A DNA stretch of 62,219 bases from JAXMHQ01 sp046346665 (GTDB lineage: Bacteria; Verrucomicrobiota; Verrucomicrobiia; Limisphaerales; JAXMHQ01), in contig JAXMHQ010000031.1 of assembly GCA_046346665.1 (NCBI GenBank), positions 1 through 62,219 on the forward strand, written 5' to 3'. This document shows, one piece after another, positions 24,563-32,998 of this stretch. A program made the translations under genes and the position numbers. Numbering within the stretch: position 1 is the first letter of the stretch; the number at the start of each line of letters is the position of its first letter. A model generated the notes under the pieces. That model was not told the DNA's origin. It was given only the letters and a program-made list of their open reading frames with translations, and ran no database searches.

Positions 24563-25867
24563 TCACCGGCCCGCTCCCCTTGGCTTCGCGTTCCAGAGCA
24601 GCGTCATCAGGGCCGCGGGTAGCAACGGCATCACGGCAAGCCCGACGAACACCGGCAGCCAGCTTCCTTGTGCCAGGTCTTTCACATAGCCGATGCCCGC
24701 CCCGGACAGAATGGCCCCGATGCCTCCCAGGCACATGGTAAGACCGGTGGCGAAGGATCCCGCCCTGGGATCGCTCAGATCGACCGTTGCGGCGCCTGCG
24801 ATCAGAATGTCGTTGCCGTAGATCATGAATCCGGCGATCCCGAGCAGGACCGTCGCCGCCAGCCAGCCCCCGGGCGGCAGAAAAATCATCCCGGCACACG
24901 TTACGGAAAGGCCGAGCATCATGAGAATGCAGACGGGGGCGCGCCGACCGTGGAACAGCACATCGGACATCCACCCGGCCGACAAGGCCCCCGCGATGCC
25001 GGCCAGCGGCAGCACGACCGCAGTCAGGACGCTGTTTTCGAGGCTGCGACCGTGGAATTCCGACATGTATTGCACGGTCCAATTCATGAACGTGTAACGG
25101 ACTGCGTTCATGATGAAAAATCCAATGCCGAGGATCCAGAGGACGCGGCTGGCCAGGGTTTGCCGGAGCACGGGCCAGAGGGCGCGCCAGCCGGACTCCT
25201 GGCCGGGCGGGGAATCCGGCTTGGAGGGGAGATCATCGCGGACCGGCGGCAACCCCGCGTCGGCCGGCGAATCGCGCAGGAACAGGAATAGTGCGGCCGC
25301 CATGGGCAGGACGGCCATGCCGGGGACGGCGAACGCCGCGCGCCAGCCGATGGCCTGGCACAGCACGCCGGCCAGCAGCCACGACGCCACATGCCCGAAC
25401 TGGTAACAGGTGGAAAGCCAGGCGAGAAGAGTTCCCCGGCGGCGCGACGCGGACCAGTCGGACATCACCTGGACCATGAGCGCCCAGCCGGCCGACTGGC
25501 CCCAGCCATTGAGAGCCCAGAGGATGCGCATGGAGCCGATAGAATGCGTGAAGGCCATGAGGACATTGCAGAGGCAAGCCACGAGCAGCGCGGCGCTCAT
25601 CAGGCGGCGCGCACCGTACCGCTGGCCCAGCGTGCCGTTCACCAGCTGTCCGATCGCATAGGCCAGCGCGAAGGCGGATGGAATCGACCCGATTTCCGCG
25701 CTGGTCCACGAGGGGAAATCCTTGAGAATGGCGGGTTGAGCGACGGCGAAGTTGACCCGGCAAAGATAATAGGCGGCGTAACCGGTCCACAGCAGGCCGA
25801 ACACCCGCCGTTGCCAGCAGCGCAAATCCGGCGCCGGACATTGCGCGGTGTTCGGGTTCAAATCCAC
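24563..25867 (-). CDS. MFS transporter, organophosphate:phosphate antiporter (GlpT/UhpT-like) family
   Basis: 434 aa with 12 predicted membrane segments. The N-terminal segment GLLWTGYAAYYLCRVNFAVAQP and the LNGWGQSAGWALMVQVMSDW motif, whose tryptophan- and glycine-rich helix is typical, mark the OPA family, which exchanges sugar phosphates or glycerol 3-phosphate for phosphate. Other signatures are GTLLAWLSTCYQFG and the second-half helix FMIYGNDILIAG. Whether it carries phosphorylated sugars or another anion is not shown. It sits alone between a PEP-CTERM gene and a repeat-rich gap, and with the nearby exported phosphoesterases it could belong to organophosphate use. Confidence 0.85.
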   Translation of the reverse strand: MDLNPNTAQCPAPDLRCWQRRVFGLLWTGYAAYYLCRVNFAVAQPAILKDFPSWTSAEIGSIPSAFALAYAIGQLVNGTLGQRYGARRLMSAALLVACLCNVLMAFTHSIGSMRILWALNGWGQSAGWALMVQVMSDWSASRRRGTLLAWLSTCYQFGHVASWLLAGVLCQAIGWRAAFAVPGMAVLPMAAALFLFLRDSPADAGLPPVRDDLPSKPDSPPGQESGWRALWPVLRQTLASRVLWILGIGFFIMNAVRYTFMNWTVQYMSEFHGRSLENSVLTAVVLPLAGIAGALSAGWMSDVLFHGRRAPVCILMMLGLSVTCAGMIFLPPGGWLAATVLLGIAGFMIYGNDILIAGAATVDLSDPRAGSFATGLTMCLGGIGAILSGAGIGYVKDLAQGSWLPVFVGLAVMPLLPAALMTLLWNAKPRGAGR

Positions 25868-25906
25868 GCGCCAGCACTAGCCATGTTCGCCGGGGAAGGT
25901 CAAGTG

Positions 25907-26113
25907 GGAGTTTGAGAGTTTAAGAGTTTAAGAGTTTAGGAGTTTGGGAGTTGAGTTCTGCGGAGGCGGCGGCCGGGGAGTCGTGCTCGTGCTCGAACTT
26001 TGGTTGAAGCGTTGAACCGTTAAAATGTTAAATGGGCGGCAGCGTCAAACGGTCCGACAGTTTCTCCGCGCCCATCCCCACTCTTAAACTCCCAAACTGC
26101 TAGACTCTAAACT
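25907..26113. repeat. Inverted low-complexity repeat, AGAGTTTA-type with an R4-like centre
   Basis: The left arm (25907-25955) is a tandem of AGAGTTTA / GGAGTTTG words. The right arm (26079-26113) carries the complementary CTCTTAAACTCCCAAACT words. Between them, 25999-26055 has GTTGAACCGTTAAAATGTTA, the words of family R4. The element fills the 244-bp gap between two minus-strand genes. Confidence 0.75.
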
Positions 26114-28496
26114 AATACTCAGCGCTGAGTTCCACTTGTTTCCTTCCGCCTGGCGGAACTGTGACCGTTTCCTCGTCCGCATTGAACTCCAGCGCGGCGC
26201 CGGTGGAGTCAACAACGGACCGGATCCGGCGGCCTTCAGGAGCGCGCAGGCGGAGGAGAAATCGAGCCTCGGGCGGGGCCTTCGGACAATCCAGGCGAGC
26301 GGTCACGAAGTTGGAGTGCAGTCTGGATTGAATGTGGAAACTGACGGGTCCCCAGCGCGTCGGGGCGTTCGTGACGGAGATCGATTTTCCATCCTCAAGC
26401 CAGGCGCGCGGGGTTGCCTTGGCGATCCAGATGCCGTTCGTTCCGGGTTCTTCAAACACCAGCATCCAGCGGGTCAGCAGGGGAACCGTCATCTGGGCGG
26501 GCGCACAATAGGGCGCGGTGTAGAGTTTCGGATCGAGCAGCCGCGTTTCCGGCGCCGTCCAGGTGCCTCGCGTATACTGGTGCGCCATGAGGCTGTAAAG
26601 CAGAAGCAGGTATTCGCGGGTGAAATCGTGCTGGATCAGCCCGTATCCGTGTCCGTAACTCAGGAATCCGCCCCACTCGTGCGTGTTATGCCCGTAAACG
26701 GTGGGGATGCCCAGGAGGATGTCGTGATGCGCGGCGCGGTAACGAACAATGGTTTCCACCTCTGCGCGGGTGAGGTTGCCGGAATACAGCATCTCCATGT
26801 AGGCGCGGTAGGAGCGCCACAGCGGGTCGAGCTTGTCGCGATCGACGGCGATGTGAAATGGCTCGGTGGCGCCCGCGATGGACGGGAGGCAGGGCGGCGT
26901 GGTGTTGGTGAGCAGCGAGCGGGCGATAGCGGTCTGCAAATCGCGGTTGAGTTCCCGCGATTCCTGCCGGAGTTGCGCGCCCCGCCGGGCGAGGTCGGGC
27001 CGGTTTTCCCGGGTCCCGATGCGTTCCCAGGCTGCGCCAAGTTCGTCGAAACCGCGCGCCGCCTCGGAGCTGTTCGAGAAATACGGCTGCATGTATCGGG
27101 GCGGGTCGGGATCGAAACACGCATCCGCCTCGCTCCAGCCGGCGATCATGCCGTGGGCCGGATTTTCCGGCGGCAACGCCAGCGCTTTGGCGCGCATGGA
27201 GAGCAGCAGGTTCACCACGCCCTCGATGCGCGGTTGCAGCTTCAACAGGAGCGCGGCGTCGCCGGTGTCGTTGAAATATTCCGCCACCACGGTGAGCATC
27301 CGGCCGTACTGGCCGGTCTCGGGTCCGCGATAAAGAATCGAACCGTCGTCCCGCACGTAATACGTGAAGTAATTTTCGATGTATTGCCGCGCGCGGTCGA
27401 ACATTCCCCATTCAATCATCGCGGCCGTGTCCACGGTGAAGATGTCCGGGAACCCCTCGTGTTCACTCCCGCCGTAACTCCGGTCGAACACGCCGTATTT
27501 CGGGAACGGCCCGATCCGGGTCATCATTTCGCGCACCAGCGAATGCCGGGCCAGGTCGGCCAGGCGCCGGTCGGGAATATCGATCTGCATGCCCTCCGCC
27601 AGCGCGCGGCTGTAGCCGGTGTGCAGCGACAGGAGATCCGCGTAAAACGGTTCCGCGGCCTGGTCCAGTCGCGGCGGAAACGGCAGGTAGGAATCCAGGT
27701 AACGCACGGAACGCAGCCGGTTGTCTTCGATGCGGCAGAGCCGGTACCAGACGGGCTGTACGTGCGAATTCCCGTTTTCCATTCGCAACGGGGCGTAGAC
27801 GGTCCATTCCGACCACGTGCCGGGCGACTCCGGATAAACAAACCGCAGCACCGGGAGCCATCCGCCGAGCAGTCCTTCGAGCACCCGGCCGGCGTCGCGC
27901 ACTTTCCGGATCGCGGGATGGAAGGCGGCTGGATCCAGGTTAGGCGTTGCGCCTCCGTAAAACACGCCTACTTTTTCCTGGCATTCCGGCGTGCCGACGA
28001 AGGTCTCGGTGAATGTTTTGGAAATCGGGGGAACGCACGCCGCGACCTCTGCGTAATCCGGATCTCCGGGCCGCGCCAGGATCTCGTCGCCCAGCAGGTC
28101 GTGTTCGCTTTTGAACACGTCCTCCAGCGTGTGACCGCGATACAGTCCCGCCGGGTCGGCCCACGTCGGCTCCGCGGTTTTCGACAAATCCAGTTTCACG
28201 CCGCCGGCCCCGACGAACAGGAGGTGGCCGTTGGTTTGGGAGAAATCCTCGAAGACAGCCAGCCGCGCCGGCTCCTTGCCGATCACCGCCATCAGCGTCC
28301 ACGGGCCGGTTTGTTCGCCGTAATTCAGCCGGTTGGTCTGGCCGCCGGGCGAGATCACCGCGACGGTGTTGCCGGCGAAGTCCGCGACGCGCGGCGCGGT
28401 GGCGGCGTCCGCAAGCAGTTGAATCTCGCCGGCGCAGAGCGCGGCGAGGATCTGCAATGTCAGTCGCGTCGCTGGGCGGCAGGAGCGGTTGGCCAT
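26112..28496 (-). CDS. Large secreted (alpha/alpha)-toroid protein, probable glycosidase, family not recognised
   Basis: 794 aa. The N-terminal signal peptide (about residues 8-30) is followed by a beta-rich part (35-290) and a long helical region (290-640) with aromatic and acidic motifs of six-hairpin glycosidases: FDRSYGGSEHEGFPDIFTVD, MIAGWSEADACFDPDP, QPYFSNSSEAARGFDELGAA and YGHNTHEWGGFLSYGHGY. A C-terminal beta part (700-794) ends ADEETVTVPPGGRKQVELSA. The layout beta domain - helical toroid - beta domain recalls GH78, GH95 or GH65-type enzymes, but no diagnostic motif settles it. It follows the GH9 gene by 27 bp, so the two are probably co-transcribed. Confidence 0.6.
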   Translation of the reverse strand: MANRSCRPATRLTLQILAALCAGEIQLLADAATAPRVADFAGNTVAVISPGGQTNRLNYGEQTGPWTLMAVIGKEPARLAVFEDFSQTNGHLLFVGAGGVKLDLSKTAEPTWADPAGLYRGHTLEDVFKSEHDLLGDEILARPGDPDYAEVAACVPPISKTFTETFVGTPECQEKVGVFYGGATPNLDPAAFHPAIRKVRDAGRVLEGLLGGWLPVLRFVYPESPGTWSEWTVYAPLRMENGNSHVQPVWYRLCRIEDNRLRSVRYLDSYLPFPPRLDQAAEPFYADLLSLHTGYSRALAEGMQIDIPDRRLADLARHSLVREMMTRIGPFPKYGVFDRSYGGSEHEGFPDIFTVDTAAMIEWGMFDRARQYIENYFTYYVRDDGSILYRGPETGQYGRMLTVVAEYFNDTGDAALLLKLQPRIEGVVNLLLSMRAKALALPPENPAHGMIAGWSEADACFDPDPPRYMQPYFSNSSEAARGFDELGAAWERIGTRENRPDLARRGAQLRQESRELNRDLQTAIARSLLTNTTPPCLPSIAGATEPFHIAVDRDKLDPLWRSYRAYMEMLYSGNLTRAEVETIVRYRAAHHDILLGIPTVYGHNTHEWGGFLSYGHGYGLIQHDFTREYLLLLYSLMAHQYTRGTWTAPETRLLDPKLYTAPYCAPAQMTVPLLTRWMLVFEEPGTNGIWIAKATPRAWLEDGKSISVTNAPTRWGPVSFHIQSRLHSNFVTARLDCPKAPPEARFLLRLRAPEGRRIRSVVDSTGAALEFNADEETVTVPPGGRKQVELSAEY

Positions 28497-28523
28497 CGGC
28501 GGCAGGTTAGGGGGAATCGGTTT

Positions 28524-31085
28524 CTAGGGCAATTGCAGCCGGAAATAGCCGGCGCCGGCGTCATCGGCAGGCAGCGTCACTGTGCAGGTCCGATTTGAAA
28601 TCGCGGGCGAATTGGGCACCACGTTCCATGGCGATGCCGGGTCGGCGGTTTGGCGCAGGGTGAACGGCGCGGAGCGGAGCGGCCAGGAGATGCTGAATCC
28701 GGATGCCGGCGCGGCGATGGCCAGGTCGGGCAGGCTGGCGTCCTCGACCGCGCAGCCCGCGAGCCAGGCGAATGCGGAGTTCCAATAGACCCCCGGCTCG
28801 GTCATGTCGGCGTCCTGCGTGTTGATGAATCGTTTCCACGGAAATTCCACCACCGGCGTCGCGGAGCCGGTCACATTGATGTTGCCGCCGAGATAGCCGG
28901 GCGGAAGGTGCAGGAGGTTCGTCCAGAATTGGGAGTAGAAATCCGACCCGTGCTGGCTGTCGCCATAACCGCTGACGAAGATCCGGTTGACGGGGTTGCG
29001 TCCGCAGATGAAGTGGAACGCGTGCATGGCGGTGTCGAAATAATTCGTGTTGCCGGTCCATTCGAACGCGCGGACCAGCGTCATGGCCGACGGCGCCAGC
29101 ACGCCGCCGCTCGCGCCCCAGAAAAGGTGTCCCGGGTAAAGCATTGGAATCCGGTAGCCGGACAACGCGGTGTAGTTGGTGAGAACATCGGCCTGGTGAA
29201 TGAACGCGTTTTTGAGCGTGGCGCGCACGGTGGGATCCGCGGCGCGGCTGGACCGGGCGTAATCGATGAACGCGAAATTCAGCGGATGATTGAGGTAGCT
29301 GATGACATTGTCGCTGCCGTAGCCGGTCTGGTTGGAATTGAAGGTCGAGCCGTTGAGGGGCGAGCCGCCGTTCGCGCTGAACTGGTTCAGGAACGCCGTG
29401 TTATAAACCGCCAGCCCGGTCGCCTCAAACAGTTCCACCGCCGCAAACGCCCGGCAGCGCCGGTCGAAATACACGTCGCCCCAGAAAGTGTCGTCCGCAC
29501 CCGGATCCACCCCGTTGTTCAGCGGGAGCCGCGGCTGGACCATGCCCGTGTTGGCCTGCAGCCACGACCAGGAAAGCTGCGCGCGCGTGATCAGGTCGTT
29601 GTTCTCCGCCGGCGACAGCGCGCCGCCGAGCACGACCGACGCCTTTGCAAACGTCGCCGCCGCGCAGGCTGCCGCAAAGGAGCTGATGTCCGACACCTGC
29701 TGCGTTGTCCCGCTGGATCCCGTGACCACGTATTGATGCACGCTCCCGTCAGCATTCTGCATCCGCTTCAACCAATCCAGCCCCCACGTGATCAGCGGCA
29801 ACAGGTCGCTCTGCTGGGCGCTGGAATCGGGCAGGTTCAATCCGCCCGGCGGCGCCCAGCGGCCGAAATCGCGATAGGTTTCCAGCAGGAACCAGCAGGC
29901 GATGGCGGTGTTCGGCACGTCCACGTGCGTGTCGCCCGCATCGAACCAGCAGCCGTGCGCGTCCCGGTTGGTGATTGAGCCGAAATGATAATGGCCCTTG
30001 GTCGAGGAATAGTTGTACGTCGCGTTCGAATTGCCGGCGAACAGCGCCGGGCGCGTGAATCCCTCGGCATACGGCTGGGCAATCGGCACGCCCGACCGCG
30101 AGTAATAGAAAAAGCGCAGCGCATCCCGGAAAAGGCCCTGGTAAACATTCGTGGCGATGACGAACGGGACCGATTGCGCCCCGATCCCGGGCACCTCGAG
30201 CCGGTAGGTGCCGGGCGCGGTCAGCGCGCCGAAATCCGCCTGGTAATTCAAATCGCCATCGAGCAGCCAGCCCCCCGCCTGCCAGATCGGCGGCGCCTGG
30301 AACGGTGTCAGCGCGCCGGCGTACACCACCTGGCTGCTGTTCACGTCCACCACCTGGAACGACGACGGCGGACTCGCCAGTGTGCCGGGTTCCCAGCTCA
30401 CCACGCCCAGCTTCGATCCCATCAGCGGCGAGTAACCCACCTGGTTCACCTTTACGAAATCGGTGTATTGAAGCTGTCCGGCGCCCGGGACCAGGTCCAG
30501 CGCCGAGATGTTCAGCACGCAATGATCGCGGTAGTTCCCGGCCGCATACACCGCGATCTGCCACACGTGCGACAAATCCACCGACGGCTTTGCCGCGATG
30601 AAATCCGACGCCGGAATAAACACATCCTGCCACACCGAGGTAGAGGCGGTGACGTAGGCGTTCAGGGGGCGGAGCGCGCCTTCGACGCCGATGTTCAGGT
30701 TCCAGGCGCTGTTCGTCGGCAGGCTGCTCCATCTCAACCGGAGATGCACCGCCGGGTTTGTCCCGGTGCGCAGGAAATTCAGGGAATTGCCGCTGACCTT
30801 GAACAGCACGTTCCAGTAAGCGCCCGGCGGATTCACCGAATCGATCACCATCGAGCGCCCGCCGTCCACTACGTCCACCGGCAGAGTCCCGCTCACGTTC
30901 CGGACTGTGGCGCCGCCGCCGGAATAGACCGCCGATCCCCAGCCGCCCCAATTGGTCGGGTTCTGGTAGGGATTGAAATATTTGATGGAGGCCAGGGGCA
31001 GTTGGGCGGCCCGGCTGATACCAGTGGCGCAGAGGCAGCCGATCACCAGGACGCGAAGGAGGGGGGCGGGATTGAGCTTCAACAT
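28524..31085 (-). CDS. Secreted glycoside hydrolase family 9 endoglucanase-type enzyme
   Basis: 853 aa. A signal peptide (MLKLNPAPLLRVLVIGCLCA and on) leads into a jelly-roll domain (about 30-200), a cellulase N-terminal Ig-like domain (about 208-310) and a GH9 catalytic toroid (315-780). GCWFDAGDTHVDV carries Asp382 and Asp385, the usual base region; Glu763 in MTEPGVYWNSAFAWLAG fits the proton donor. A C-terminal beta module (about 785-853) ends GAGYFRLQLP and resembles the ends of the proteins at 21234 and 35685. It should cut beta-1,4-glucan or a related glucan outside the cell. It heads an operon with the 26112 gene. Confidence 0.85.
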   Translation of the reverse strand: MLKLNPAPLLRVLVIGCLCATGISRAAQLPLASIKYFNPYQNPTNWGGWGSAVYSGGGATVRNVSGTLPVDVVDGGRSMVIDSVNPPGAYWNVLFKVSGNSLNFLRTGTNPAVHLRLRWSSLPTNSAWNLNIGVEGALRPLNAYVTASTSVWQDVFIPASDFIAAKPSVDLSHVWQIAVYAAGNYRDHCVLNISALDLVPGAGQLQYTDFVKVNQVGYSPLMGSKLGVVSWEPGTLASPPSSFQVVDVNSSQVVYAGALTPFQAPPIWQAGGWLLDGDLNYQADFGALTAPGTYRLEVPGIGAQSVPFVIATNVYQGLFRDALRFFYYSRSGVPIAQPYAEGFTRPALFAGNSNATYNYSSTKGHYHFGSITNRDAHGCWFDAGDTHVDVPNTAIACWFLLETYRDFGRWAPPGGLNLPDSSAQQSDLLPLITWGLDWLKRMQNADGSVHQYVVTGSSGTTQQVSDISSFAAACAAATFAKASVVLGGALSPAENNDLITRAQLSWSWLQANTGMVQPRLPLNNGVDPGADDTFWGDVYFDRRCRAFAAVELFEATGLAVYNTAFLNQFSANGGSPLNGSTFNSNQTGYGSDNVISYLNHPLNFAFIDYARSSRAADPTVRATLKNAFIHQADVLTNYTALSGYRIPMLYPGHLFWGASGGVLAPSAMTLVRAFEWTGNTNYFDTAMHAFHFICGRNPVNRIFVSGYGDSQHGSDFYSQFWTNLLHLPPGYLGGNINVTGSATPVVEFPWKRFINTQDADMTEPGVYWNSAFAWLAGCAVEDASLPDLAIAAPASGFSISWPLRSAPFTLRQTADPASPWNVVPNSPAISNRTCTVTLPADDAGAGYFRLQLP

Positions 31086-31161
31086 GAACAGATCGTTTTA
31101 CTTCGAGGCACACCCCCAAAGATCGGTCACAGCATAAACCTGCGCCGCACGCAGCAACAAT

Positions 31162-31177
31162 AGCCCTTTTTAGGGGG
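31162..31177. promoter_or_regulatory. CCCTTTTTAGGGGG-type palindrome in a divergent promoter
   Basis: AGCCCTTTTTAGGGGG lies midway between the divergent GH9 (31085) and toroid (31251) starts. A close relative, AGCCCCCTCTTTAGGGGGG, lies at 39048-39066, 32 bp before the pseudopilin start. It is a possible operator, with only two examples. Confidence 0.3.
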
Positions 31178-31250
31178 TCAACAAGGCTGCCATCCCGGCT
31201 ATCATTAAGAAAAAGTAGCATCCGACGTGAGCAGGCTCTGACCAACAATC

Positions 31251-32918
31251 ATGCAAAACAGCTCGCGGACAATTCTAATGTTTGCGGCGGCAGCCGTGCT
31301 CTCCGGCCGAGTCCTCTCGTTCAGCGAACAATTGATGTGGCACGAAGTCCGGCTCGACGGCCAGGGCAAGCTGATCTGCTGGATCGATTCCACCGCCCCT
31401 TACGGCAGCATCGTTTCCAACGCCTGGCAGGCGTTCAAGAACATCCCGGTCCAGCCGGACGGTTACCGGACTTACTTCACCTACCCGACGTTCTATGGCC
31501 CGAACAACCCGGATCACCCGCCTTACTCGGGCCGGCCCTGGGTGCATCACCCGGCCGGGCTGTTCGCCATGCTGACGGACTCCGCCGCCCTGTATCACGG
31601 CTACAGCGGCGACACCGTGGTCATGGACCGCGCGCGGGAGATGCTGGATCACATGCTGGCGCACGGCACCACGAGCGTCACGGACGCCTGGGCGTCGGTG
31701 CCGTATTCCTGCGCGAACGCGGGCGACCTGGAATATCGCGGGGCGGACGACAGGATTTATTGCGACCAGGAAAATCACACGCCCTGCGGACGCGGCGACG
31801 GAGTTGGGTTCCTGGAGCCGGACAAGGTTGGCGAACTCGGTTCGGCCTATCTGTTGTTTTACGAGGTGACCCTGGAGAGGAAATACCTGCAGGCGGCGCT
31901 CGCGTGCGCGGACGCCCTCGCGCGACAGGTGCGGCCGGGGGATCAAAGTCATTCGCCATGGCCGTTCCGGGTGGATGCGAAAACGGGCCGGAACATTCGT
32001 GAAGAGTATTGTGCCAACGTGCTGGGACCGGTTCGGTTGTTCGACGAGTTGATCCGGCTGAACCTGGGTGCGACGGACAATTACCGCAAAGCCCGCGCGC
32101 TGGCCTGGACCTGGTTGCTGAATTATCCCGTGAAGAACCGTGTCTGGAGCCAGTATTTCGAGGATGTGCTGATCTATCCCGATTACCGGACCAACGTGAA
32201 CCAGTACGTCCCGCTTGAAACCGCGCGCTACCTGCTGATGCACCCGGAGCTGGACCCGCAGGGCAAAGCGAAGGCGAAGGAGATCCTGGATTGGGTGGCC
32301 GGTTTTTTTGCGGCCGACTCCGTGACGATGGGCGGCATTCCGGAGAAAGGCCGGCAGTACGGCGCTGAAGTGCTTTCCGAACAGGTGAACGACATGGACA
32401 AAATGTCCAGTCACACCGCGCGGTTTGCATCGGTGATGGCGCTGTGGTTTGAACTCACCGGCGATCCAGACGCAAAGGAGCGCGCCTGGCGCTCGTTCAA
32501 TTGGGCGAGTTATTCCTCGCGGACCAACGGGCTGGTCAAAACGAGCGTGGATGAAGGAACGGGTTACTGGTTCTCCGACGGCTACGGGGATTACATGCGG
32601 CATTTCCAGCGAGGCATGGCGTCAGTTCCCGAATGGGCGCCGCCGGACGAGGACCACCTGCTGGGCTCCAGCTCCGTGATCCGGAGCATCCGGTACGGCG
32701 AAAATGAAATCGCCTACCGGACATTCGACGATCGTTCGCGCGAAGTGCTCCGATTGAAACGCGCGCCGGCGAAGGTGACGGCCGGTTCGAAATCACTCGA
32801 ACGCGTCAAAGTGCTCGCGCCCGGTCGCGAAGGTTTCAGCGTGGACCCCGCAACCCCGGGCGGCTGCGTGGTCAGAATCGAGCATCACCTGTCCAACCCA
32901 GTCCTGATCCAGCGTTGA
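31251..32918 (+). CDS. Secreted (alpha/alpha)-toroid protein of unassigned family
   Basis: 555 aa. The weak signal peptide (about residues 7-24) is followed by helical-hairpin segments: HHPAGLFAMLTDSAALYHGY, VGELGSAYLLFYEVTLERKY, EYCANVLGPVRLFDELIRLN and SSHTARFASVMALWFELTGD. The last 110 residues form a beta part. It contains SSSVIRSIRYGENEIAYRTF and later GGCVVRIEHH, which parallel STSVIKDVRYEPGSIRYSTF and DCIVVIRHD in the convergent gene at 32999-35596, so the two are related despite different lengths. Function is probably carbohydrate cleavage, by fold and neighbours only. An R3-type partial repeat precedes it at 31216-31242. Confidence 0.6.
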   Translation: MQNSSRTILMFAAAAVLSGRVLSFSEQLMWHEVRLDGQGKLICWIDSTAPYGSIVSNAWQAFKNIPVQPDGYRTYFTYPTFYGPNNPDHPPYSGRPWVHHPAGLFAMLTDSAALYHGYSGDTVVMDRAREMLDHMLAHGTTSVTDAWASVPYSCANAGDLEYRGADDRIYCDQENHTPCGRGDGVGFLEPDKVGELGSAYLLFYEVTLERKYLQAALACADALARQVRPGDQSHSPWPFRVDAKTGRNIREEYCANVLGPVRLFDELIRLNLGATDNYRKARALAWTWLLNYPVKNRVWSQYFEDVLIYPDYRTNVNQYVPLETARYLLMHPELDPQGKAKAKEILDWVAGFFAADSVTMGGIPEKGRQYGAEVLSEQVNDMDKMSSHTARFASVMALWFELTGDPDAKERAWRSFNWASYSSRTNGLVKTSVDEGTGYWFSDGYGDYMRHFQRGMASVPEWAPPDEDHLLGSSSVIRSIRYGENEIAYRTFDDRSREVLRLKRAPAKVTAGSKSLERVKVLAPGREGFSVDPATPGGCVVRIEHHLSNPVLIQR

Positions 32919-32924
32919 AACCCA

Positions 32925-32997
32925 CCCCCAAATGTTGAATGTCTAGATGTGACACCGGGACCCGGTGTCACATCTAGACATTCAACATTTGAGGGGG
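32925..32997. repeat. Perfect 63-bp palindrome between convergent genes
   Basis: Bases 32929-32959 and 32961-32991 are exact reverse complements (31 bp each) around a single A at 32960. The inner part is GACACCGGG A CCCGGTGTC and the outer part CAAATGTTGAATG / CATTCAACATTTG. CCCC and GGGGG flank it outside. Folded RNA would keep about 29 bp of stem on either strand. It separates the stops of two convergent, related genes and may act as a bidirectional terminator or a cruciform. Confidence 0.95.
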
Positions 32998-32998
32998 A

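Noticed and set aside
25907..25955. Tandem AGAGTTTA words as a CRISPR array
   Set aside because: Units are about 8-10 bp and degenerate, with no spacers and no cas genes nearby.
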